NCBI GenBank assembly: GCA_023423415.1
Contig: JAFAFP010000141.1
Location: forward strand, 1-25,631
Length of the DNA: 25,631 nucleotides
Direction of reading: 5' to 3'
Source of the DNA: Pseudomonadota bacterium
GTDB lineage: Bacteria > Pseudomonadota > Alphaproteobacteria > Rhizobiales > Xanthobacteraceae
The position numbers and the translations under genes are program-made. This document shows, piece after piece, positions 7,339 to 13,401 of this stretch (its first letter is position 1; each line of letters starts with the position of its first letter). Below the pieces are notes generated by a model. The model saw only the letters and a list, made by a program, of their open reading frames with translations. It was not told the origin of the DNA and searched no databases.

Positions 7339-7834
7339 ACTCCGATCGAACCGGCCGCGAGGTCGTCCATTGCTTATTGCTCGCCAAACGTCCGGCCGTA
7401 TCGATCACGATGAGAAGGAGACTGAGAAGCTTCGCCACCTCGCAAACGATATAGATCATGTGCAGATTGGATGGCGCGGGCTGCTGGCCTGCGATGATCA
7501 GGCCGACCCGGCTGTCGAGCAACGGCAATAACCACACCGTCTCCGCGAGCACCAACGCAACGAGTATCACTACGCCGATCACACTTAGTCGGCTCCGCGC
7601 TCCAAACAGCACCAGGCCGCACAATGTGGCTGAGAGGATCCACTCGGTTCGGTTGAAAACCGCAAATGTGTGTCGGCCGACATCCAGCGCCACCGGCAAT
7701 GAGAGGCTCGGCGCCAAAAACTTCGCCGGCGTGGCGATAAAGGAAACGCCAACCAGGATCCCGAACCAGACTGCAGCGAGCGCCAGCACGCCGACCGCCC
7801 AGCCATTGTTTCGATCCGACTGATCTGGAGCCAT
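7319..7834 (-). CDS. DUF4149-like four-helix membrane protein
   Basis: This is a 171-residue protein with four probable membrane helices: about 12-34 (AVGVLALAAVWFGILVGVSFI), 63-82, 83-104 and 128-148. The N-terminal pattern, a helix with WFG, then a segment ATPAKF ahead of VGRHTFAVFNRTEW, resembles DUF4149/TMEM205-type proteins of unknown function. The ATG at 7834 follows a GAGGA-type ribosome binding site. Its promoter region is shared with the divergent DUF6522 gene and contains an NsrR-like operator at 7858-7880, so both may be controlled by an Rrf2-type regulator, possibly in response to nitric oxide. The 3' end overlaps the tail of the decayed Rrf2 frame on the other strand. Confidence 0.7.
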   Translation of the reverse strand: MAPDQSDRNNGWAVGVLALAAVWFGILVGVSFIATPAKFLAPSLSLPVALDVGRHTFAVFNRTEWILSATLCGLVLFGARSRLSVIGVVILVALVLAETVWLLPLLDSRVGLIIAGQQPAPSNLHMIYIVCEVAKLLSLLLIVIDTAGRLASNKQWTTSRPVRSEFNSADR

Positions 7835-7857
7835 TGCATCTATCCTCGATCGATAAT

Positions 7858-7880
7858 AAGATGCATATAAAATACTTCTT
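7858..7880. promoter_or_regulatory. NsrR-like operator in divergent promoter region
   Basis: AAGATGCATAT, one A, then AAATACTTCTT. The published NsrR site is two AANATGCATTT half-sites in inverted orientation separated by 1 bp. Here the left half matches that in 10 of 11 positions and the complement of the right half (AAGAAGTATTT) in 9 of 11, with the right spacing. It lies 24 bp from the start of the minus-strand gene at 7834 and 67 bp before the plus-strand start at 7948. Confidence 0.55.
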
Positions 7881-7947
7881 TATTTCACACAAGGACAACA
7901 GTGGCGATGTCAGGTCGCGCCTCCTTGGGTGAATGGAGTCAGGTGCC

Positions 7948-8403
7948 ATGCAAGACGGTCACATACCGAAACCTGCACTCGGTTCCTCGGATCAGGCGCC
8001 GAGTGCAGCGGCGCCCACCCGAAGAGAGCAAACCCCGCCGATCGAATGCATCGAAGGCGATTTCATCATTGATGCGACATTGATCGGGGAATTGCTCAAC
8101 GTTCCAGCCGCCGACGTCCCGGCGCTGATGCGGAACAATAGCATCACAAGCGTCTGCGAGACCGGCATTAATTCAGATCAACACACGTTCCGACTGAACT
8201 TGTTTTATCGGGGACGCCACGCAAGGCTCCGCGTCGATGCCATGGGCCGGATTCTGCAACGATCGATCATTGACTACGGCGAGCGGCGTTTGTCGCGTCG
8301 CAGTCGTGAAGGAAGCACGCGCGGCCGCGTGCCTCCAAACGCGATTCCAGAAGCAAGCCAAACTGATAATGACACAGCGCCGGAATGTGGAGCGCGCCGC
8401 TAA
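7948..8403 (+). CDS. DUF6522-family protein
   Basis: This is a 151-residue soluble protein. The core, about residues 30-115, reads IEGDFIIDATLIGELL, VPALMRNNSITSVCETGI, then a beta-rich FRLNLFYRGRHARLRVDAMGRILQRSIIDYGERR. That is the pattern I associate with DUF6522, a small family of unknown function in Rhizobiales that I recall near denitrification and nitric-oxide genes (recollection, not checked). The tail after residue 120 is low-complexity and may be dispensable. I prefer the ATG at 7948 to the one at 7933 because GGAG and AGGT lie in front of it. Divergent from the DUF4149-like gene, with the NsrR-like operator between them. Confidence 0.75.
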   Translation: MQDGHIPKPALGSSDQAPSAAAPTRREQTPPIECIEGDFIIDATLIGELLNVPAADVPALMRNNSITSVCETGINSDQHTFRLNLFYRGRHARLRVDAMGRILQRSIIDYGERRLSRRSREGSTRGRVPPNAIPEASQTDNDTAPECGARR

Positions 8404-8669
8404 ACAAGCGCTCCGACTGATGCATGCCTGCTGCATCACGGAAGGCTAATCGGCCAAGAAGCGAAAGTTATTCTGATGTTTTCGCGCGACCAGATCATTG
8501 CGCGATTCATGTCGTACCAATGAAACACGGATCTATTCGAAAGAAGCATTCTCGCCAGCCGGAATTCTCATCCCTGCCGAACGCCACAGCAACGGTTGAA
8601 CGCAGTACAGCGCCGCCCATACCGCTCTCCTGCCAGGGCTCACATCGGACATTGCCGGCAATTCTGAAA
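8404..8669. other. Convergent intergenic region, no gene seen
   Basis: It lies between the 3' ends of the DUF6522 gene and fmdB. A 12-bp self-complementary ATTGCCGGCAAT at 8651-8662 is just downstream of fmdB, but it has no T-run and is too short to call a terminator. Open frames here are out-of-frame extensions and show no family resemblance. Confidence 0.5.
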
Positions 8670-8972
8670 TTAATGCCCAAGCGACCAGCGCCGCTCGATT
8701 GGCGTTGGCTTTTTCTTTCGGGTTGCGCACAGCGAGCACCCACAATTGCCAAGATGCTCCCGCGAGACCACGCGTGGTTCCGAGGCTGTTTTTTCAGATC
8801 GCGCAAGCGCGCGGCGCAACCCAGATGCCATCGTACTCAGATGAGGGGTGGCCATCATGCGATTCGCATCCACGGCGCAACTCGGACAGCACATGGGATT
8901 TTCGGCGTCTGACATCTCCGCCCAGCTTGTGAAAGGACCACAATCATCGCAGGCATAGTTGTACAGCGGCAT
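8670..8972 (-). CDS. fmdB: FmdB-type zinc-ribbon protein
   Basis: This 100-residue protein opens with MPLYNYACDDCGPF, the classic FmdB-type zinc ribbon. A Cys8-x2-Cys11 pair is matched by Cys28/Cys29 and Cys32 (MCCPSC), enough for one zinc site. The family was named from the Methylophilus formamidase locus, where FmdB was proposed to regulate the amidase; its molecular role is still unclear. A further Cys cluster (CGCSLC) and a Lys/Arg-rich tail end the protein. Two ATGs are adjacent (8975 and 8972). The second has the better distance from AGGAGAG and begins exactly at the family start. It is the third gene of the fmdA-amiS-fmdB unit, 57 bp after the channel gene. Confidence 0.88.
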   Translation of the reverse strand: MPLYNYACDDCGPFTSWAEMSDAENPMCCPSCAVDANRMMATPHLSTMASGLRRALARSEKTASEPRVVSREHLGNCGCSLCATRKKKPTPIERRWSLGH

Positions 8973-9029
8973 CATTCTCTCCTGAAGATCGTCTTCATCA
9001 GCCGATGTCGGGTCCGACAGGCATCTGGA

Positions 9030-9542
9030 TTAGATTTTTCCTTCGAGCATCAGCACCCCGGGCAACCACCCGGTAAATATGCCAACCAGCAAGGTCACGA
9101 TGCCTGTCACTCGAAGAATGGGCCGCTTGAGCGCCAGCAGCAGGAAATAAAGAAACCAGAGAACAGCCCACGCCGTCCAATTTAGCGCCATCCAGAAGCC
9201 CAAAGCACTCGACGCTGTCGTGAATGCTTGCAGCGCAACGGGCACGACGGTAATCGCCACGAACAGACTGAACCAGCCGAGACCACGGCCGTCGACGCTG
9301 ACAACGCGATTATATGCGACCCACAAATACGTACTGGTGAACAACAGGGTCAGTGCCGCCCCACGGATAGACGCGGCATCCGCGCCAGGACCGAAAGCGG
9401 AGTACAGCGCGACACACAGCGTCACGACCCCTGCAATCACATTAACGACAATGATCTCGCGGTCCTCGATCTTCCCGAGCAGCCATAGACCGTTCAGGGT
9501 CAACACCGCACCGACATAAAGTAATGCCAATCCGAGCAGCAT
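9030..9542 (-). CDS. amiS: AmiS/UreI-family amide or urea channel
   Basis: This 170-residue, very hydrophobic protein has about six membrane helices, as expected for the AmiS/UreI family of small-amide and urea channels. Features of the family are the opening MLLGLALLYVGAVLTLNGLW, a central TSTYLWVAYNRV, and LNWTAWAVLWFLYFLLL near the end. The ATG is preceded by GGGAGAAAGAG. It lies 78 bp downstream of fmdA, so formamide or another short-chain amide (or urea) is the likely substrate, fed to the formamidase in the cytoplasm. I see no separate urease genes in the window, which favours amide over urea. Confidence 0.9.
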   Translation of the reverse strand: MLLGLALLYVGAVLTLNGLWLLGKIEDREIIVVNVIAGVVTLCVALYSAFGPGADAASIRGAALTLLFTSTYLWVAYNRVVSVDGRGLGWFSLFVAITVVPVALQAFTTASSALGFWMALNWTAWAVLWFLYFLLLALKRPILRVTGIVTLLVGIFTGWLPGVLMLEGKI

Positions 9543-9560
9543 CGCTCTTTCTCCCGAGCA

Positions 9561-9593
9561 ACGGCTGGCCCGGCTCGAACGCCGGGCTGCCGT
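9561..9593 (-). promoter_or_regulatory. Intercistronic hairpin between fmdA and amiS
   Basis: A perfect 7-bp stem, GCCCGGC and GCCGGGC around a 6-nt loop, extends after a small internal mismatch by five more pairs (ACGGC with GCCGT). There is no T-run, and the ribosome binding site of amiS follows. It is best read as an mRNA-stabilising, processing or partial-termination element that sets the amiS:fmdA ratio. Confidence 0.5.
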
Positions 9594-9620
9594 ATTGTCA
9601 ATTGCTTGAACCTGAACTGG

Positions 9621-10847
9621 TCAGCTCGTTCTCGCGACATCCGGCCCCGTCACTTGCTTGGTCGGCCCGGTGGAGTTGGGGTTGATATCGAAATCAAAGA
9701 TCGCTGTCGGAATGGCCACTGTCGCGCAGACATTGGGAATATCGACGATGCCCGCGATGCGTCCTTCCACCGGCGCCGTGCCGAGGATGGTATAGGCCTG
9801 TTCTCCCGAATAGCCGAACTTCTTCAGATATTCGATGGCATTGAGGCAGGCGCGGCGATAGGCGACATGGGCGTCGAGATAATACTGTTCCCCCGTATGC
9901 TCATCGACGGAGATCCCTTCGAAGATGAGATAGTCGTCAAAATGCGGGTCGATCGGGCTCGGTTTGAAGATCGGATTGGTGACACCGTATTTCGCCATGC
10001 CACCCTTGATCAGGCCAACGCCAATATCGATCCAGCCCGCCATTTCGATCGCGCCGCAGAAGGTGATCTCGCCATCGCCTTGGGAGAAGTGGATGTCGCC
10101 CATCGAAAGCCCACCGCCCTTAACATAAACAGGGAAGTAGCAGCGCGAGCCGCGCGACAGATTCTTGATATCGCAGTTGCCGCCGTGCTCACGCGGCGGC
10201 ACCGTGCGCCAGCCTTCCGCTGCGGCCTTGTCGCGCGCCGCATCTTTCATCTGGCCCATCAGCGCCGTATCAGAATAAGGCAAAGCAGCAAGCGGCGGAA
10301 CGCGATCGGGATTGGTAGCAACCAACGCTGCTTCGCGCCTATTGGCTTCCGCCAACAGCTTGTGATCGGGCAAGCAACCGATCAGACCGGGATGGATCAG
10401 ACCTGGATAGCGCACCCGCGGCACGTGGCGCGAGGTGGTGTAGATGCCATGAAAATCCCAGCATGACTTGACTGCATGGGGATAGTGCTCGGTCAAGAAG
10501 CCGCCGCCGTTATTCTTTTCGAACAGACCATTGAAACCCCACTCCGAACCCTCGATCGCGCCGATATCGAGAATATCCACGACCATCAGGTCGCCAGGTT
10601 CTGCACCCTCAACGCCAAAGGGACCGCTGAGATAGTGGACCTTGGTCAGATCAACATCGCGAATATCGTTGGCGCTGTTGTTGTTCTTAATCTGGCCGCC
10701 CGTCCAATCGTAACATTCGACCCGGAACTCCGCTCCCGGCTTGAAGGTCTCGACCATCGGAAGATCGGGATGCCAGCGATTATGGGTTTTAACCGACTGG
10801 TCTTCCGGGGCTCCGTTGACGTCGATCTTGAATACAGTCTTGGCCAC
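9621..10847 (-). CDS. fmdA: Formamidase / acetamidase (FmdA)
   Basis: This 408-residue cytoplasmic amidase of the FmdA_AmdA family hydrolyses formamide (and often other short amides) to the acid and ammonia. Methylophilus FmdA is of almost the same length. Family segments seen are THNRWHPDLP (21-30), EPGDLMVVDILDIG (83-96), the PREHGGNCDIKNL block (218-230) and MGDIHFSQGDGEI (249-261). I start at the GTG (MAKTVFKIDVNG) because AGGAGG stands six bases before it. An in-frame ATG at 10916 would add 23 residues foreign to the family. It heads the minus-strand unit with the channel and fmdB. The upstream region is shared with a divergent response regulator and carries TGTAA half-sites. Confidence 0.95.
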   Translation of the reverse strand: MAKTVFKIDVNGAPEDQSVKTHNRWHPDLPMVETFKPGAEFRVECYDWTGGQIKNNNSANDIRDVDLTKVHYLSGPFGVEGAEPGDLMVVDILDIGAIEGSEWGFNGLFEKNNGGGFLTEHYPHAVKSCWDFHGIYTTSRHVPRVRYPGLIHPGLIGCLPDHKLLAEANRREAALVATNPDRVPPLAALPYSDTALMGQMKDAARDKAAAEGWRTVPPREHGGNCDIKNLSRGSRCYFPVYVKGGGLSMGDIHFSQGDGEITFCGAIEMAGWIDIGVGLIKGGMAKYGVTNPIFKPSPIDPHFDDYLIFEGISVDEHTGEQYYLDAHVAYRRACLNAIEYLKKFGYSGEQAYTILGTAPVEGRIAGIVDIPNVCATVAIPTAIFDFDINPNSTGPTKQVTGPDVARTS

Positions 10848-10923
10848 GTTGTCCTCCTGTGTCGCGTCTGACGTTGTTTTTTTACTGAGGGCGCTCTCAC
10901 AAATACCGCGCCGCACACCCGCA

Positions 10924-10995
10924 CTTACAGCGAGGCTAGAATGCGAATGTAAGCGGCGTGTGATCGGAACGGGGCGCCAATGTAATTTTTTGTAA
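10924..10995. promoter_or_regulatory. Cluster of TGTAA half-sites, candidate response-regulator operator
   Basis: TGTAA occurs at 10948, 10981 and 10991. The last two are in direct repeat with a 10-bp period, and the first is 33 bp before the second, so all three are nearly in helical phase. The complement TTACA at 10925-10929 forms a CTTACA/TGTAAG dyad with 10948-10953. Direct repeats one turn apart are the usual binding pattern of OmpR/PhoB-type regulators, and such a regulator is encoded 100 bp away. The region serves both fmdA and that regulator. Confidence 0.5.
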
Positions 10996-11095
10996 CTGGA
11001 ACCTGTGCCGCAGCCTCACACAGGGGCAAATTCGGCTATGATCGGCTTGCTCGACGGACCAGCAGAGTGAAGCCGTACGAGCAAGGGGGAGTGCT

Positions 11096-11827
11096 GTGCA
11101 AAGTCAGCGTATCCTGATGGTGGACGACGATCCGCGCCTGTGTGGGTTTGTCACCAAATTTCTCTCGCGGGAAGGCTATGCTGCTGAATTCGTATTTAAT
11201 GGCAATGCCATGCAGCAGGCCTTGGCGAATATTCCATTCGATCTTATTATTCTCGATCTAACCTTTCCCAATGGCGACGATGGTATCACCCTCGCTCGCG
11301 CAATCCGCACCCGCTACGACACGCCGCTTGTCATGCTTTCGGGTCGGCACGACACTCTGGACAAAGTGACCTGTCTCGAAATCGGTGCTGACGATTATCT
11401 GACCAAGCCATTTGAGCCACGCGAGTTGCTGGCTCGTATCCGGACCGTGCTGCGCCGCACCAAATCCGCGCAGTCAAACCGGACATTCGCCTCATCAACA
11501 AACGGCAATGTCCTGCTATTCGCGGGTTGGAGGCTCGATCTTTCCCGCCGAGAGTTATCCTCGCCGACTGCGGGAAACGTGCCCCTGACCAGCCAGGAAT
11601 TTCATCTCCTTGTCACGCTTGTGCAACGGGCCGGACGCGTCCTGACGCGCGATCAGATCCTCGATCTGATTGCGAACCGACACTGGACACCATTCGATCG
11701 TAGCATTGACGTGCTGATCGGAAAGCTTCGCCGCAAGCTTAATGACAACGGCCAGGGAAATCAGATCATCAAGACGGTCCGAGGCGCCGGCTACGTCTTC
11801 ACGCTCTCGCCTGAAACGTCACATTGA
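11096..11827 (+). CDS. OmpR-family response regulator divergent from fmdA
   Basis: This 243-residue regulator starts at a GTG after AAGGGGGAG. The receiver domain, about 5-118, has acidic residues at VDDDPR, the phospho-accepting Asp54 in LIILDLTFP, Ser/Thr in MLSG and Lys104 in LTKPFEP. The winged-helix domain, about 140-240, shows LTSQEFHLLVTL, TPFDRSIDVLIGKLRRKL and IIKTVRGAGYVF. It is thus a transcription factor needing phosphorylation. No kinase follows on the same strand. The nearest ones are the fusion kinase and the hybrid kinase that converge on it, and its 3' end overlaps the hybrid kinase by 37 bp. Divergence from fmdA suggests that it controls the formamidase unit. Confidence 0.94.
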   Translation: MQSQRILMVDDDPRLCGFVTKFLSREGYAAEFVFNGNAMQQALANIPFDLIILDLTFPNGDDGITLARAIRTRYDTPLVMLSGRHDTLDKVTCLEIGADDYLTKPFEPRELLARIRTVLRRTKSAQSNRTFASSTNGNVLLFAGWRLDLSRRELSSPTAGNVPLTSQEFHLLVTLVQRAGRVLTRDQILDLIANRHWTPFDRSIDVLIGKLRRKLNDNGQGNQIIKTVRGAGYVFTLSPETSH

Positions 11828-13401
11828 GCGCGCGCCTGACGCAACGCGGCCGCTAATACATCTATCTCCACCGGCTTCTGCAGGATCGGTATGCTGATCT
11901 CCGCATCCTCCTCGCACAGCGTCTTCAACGCAGTCGCCGGCAAAGCCGTCGCCAGAAGCAGGGCCGTAGCGGGCCAGCGTTGCCGCACCATTCGACAGAG
12001 CTCGGCCGCGTTGATCGATCCCGGCAGCATCACATCGCTGAGGAGGAGGTCGAAGGAACGTCCGAATTCCAGGATCTGCAGGGCCTCTTCAGCATTCCTA
12101 GCCATTGCGACCTCATATCCAAGGCGCGTGAGCTGGCGAATGAGCAAGATCCGTACCTGCGCCTGATCCTCCACCAACAGAATCCGTTTCCGGCTCCTGA
12201 ACGGTTCGGGAAGCTCCGCCGGAGTCTTCTGCTCGGCGGCACACAACGGCAGATAGAGCGATACTTTGGTACCAAGCCCCGGAGAACTTTCGATGGTGAG
12301 ATTGCCTTCCGATTGTCGGACAAAGCTATAGACGGCGCTTAGCCCTAGGCCGCTACCCTGCTCCTCTGTCTTGGTTGTAAAAAACGGATGCAGCGCCTTT
12401 TCCTGGACATCGGCAGTCATGCCGCAGCCGTTGTCGGCCACGCTGATCCGGACATAGCAACCCGGCGCCATATCGGGCAACAGAATCGGCGACTGTTCGG
12501 ACAACTCGATCCTGGCGACATCGAACGCAACGCGACCTTCTGCTGCGATCGCATCTCGCGCATTGATGGCGAGATTGAGCAGACTGGCGTCGAACTGATG
12601 GCGGTCGATAAAAACAGGACATGCTGCATCGGGAGCCGTGACGCTGACCACAATATCCAGACCCAGAGTGCGCCCAAGCAGACGCGAGAGATCGTCGACC
12701 AATAGTCGCAAATCCATGACTTCGGGCGACTGAGGCTGATTCCGCCCGATCGCCAGAAAACGGCGTATGGTTTCAACGCCGCCAAGCGCCGCATCAAGCG
12801 CATCATCGACAAGTTCGCGCAACACATTCGTGTCGACGATCGATGGACCCGCCAGATCCTCTTGCGCGAGGCGCAGATTGCCGACAATCACCGACAAAAT
12901 GTTGTTGAAGTCGTGAGCGATCCCTGCGGTGAGCTGACCCATCGCCTCCATGCGTCGGCTACGCCGCAGTTGCTCCTCAGCCTCCCGTCGTGATCGAAGC
13001 AGGTCGAGACGCTCGAAGCAACGATTGAGTGTCGCGAGCAACTCGTCGGGATCGAAAGGCTTGCAGAGATAGTCATAAGTTCCAACCCGCAGCGCTTTGA
13101 TCGCGGTCTGCACCGAGGCATAGGCCGTCATCATGACGACAAGGATATCCGGATTCGCCTGGCGCAGCTCCGCTGCCAGGCGAACTCCGTCGGCATGCCC
13201 GAGTCTGATGTCCACCAGCGCGACATCAACGTTCAAACCAAGCGGAAGAGCGTCTTCAGAGCCATATGCGATTTCAACATGATATCCTTCGAGTCCGAGC
13301 AGCGAGCCAAGACTCCCGGCAACATCGACGTCGTCGTCGACAATAAGGATGCGCCGCACGCCTCCTGCCCCTTTGTCGCCTGGAAAGATCACATCATCCA
13401 T
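11791..13401 (-). CDS. Hybrid protein: receiver - histidine kinase - receiver
   Basis: This is a 536-residue soluble protein. The N-terminal receiver (about 16-130, IVDDDVDV, Asp64 in VALVDIR, KPFDPDEL) is of the NtrC/FixJ-like kind. Then come a HisKA domain with GIAHDFNNIL (His163), an HATPase (LNLAINARDA, ADNGCGMT, GSGLGLSAVYS) and a C-terminal receiver (about 405-525, LLVEDQ, Asp456 in LLLSDVMLPG). There are no membrane helices, so it must get its input by phosphotransfer or protein contact. I choose the ATG at 13401 because GGAAGG precedes it at proper distance; an ATG at 13419 has none. The start overlaps the end of the fusion-kinase gene by 8 bp, so the two are coupled. A plausible job is to pass or drain phosphate between the fusion kinase and a DNA-binding regulator. 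Confidence 0.93.
   Translation of the reverse strand: MDDVIFPGDKGAGGVRRILIVDDDVDVAGSLGSLLGLEGYHVEIAYGSEDALPLGLNVDVALVDIRLGHADGVRLAAELRQANPDILVVMMTAYASVQTAIKALRVGTYDYLCKPFDPDELLATLNRCFERLDLLRSRREAEEQLRRSRRMEAMGQLTAGIAHDFNNILSVIVGNLRLAQEDLAGPSIVDTNVLRELVDDALDAALGGVETIRRFLAIGRNQPQSPEVMDLRLLVDDLSRLLGRTLGLDIVVSVTAPDAACPVFIDRHQFDASLLNLAINARDAIAAEGRVAFDVARIELSEQSPILLPDMAPGCYVRISVADNGCGMTADVQEKALHPFFTTKTEEQGSGLGLSAVYSFVRQSEGNLTIESSPGLGTKVSLYLPLCAAEQKTPAELPEPFRSRKRILLVEDQAQVRILLIRQLTRLGYEVAMARNAEEALQILEFGRSFDLLLSDVMLPGSINAAELCRMVRQRWPATALLLATALPATALKTLCEEDAEISIPILQKPVEIDVLAAALRQARAQCDVSGESVKT

Noticed and set aside
9606..10466. 286-codon plus-strand open frame opposite fmdA
   Set aside because: It is antisense to strongly conserved formamidase motifs and has no family resemblance of its own.
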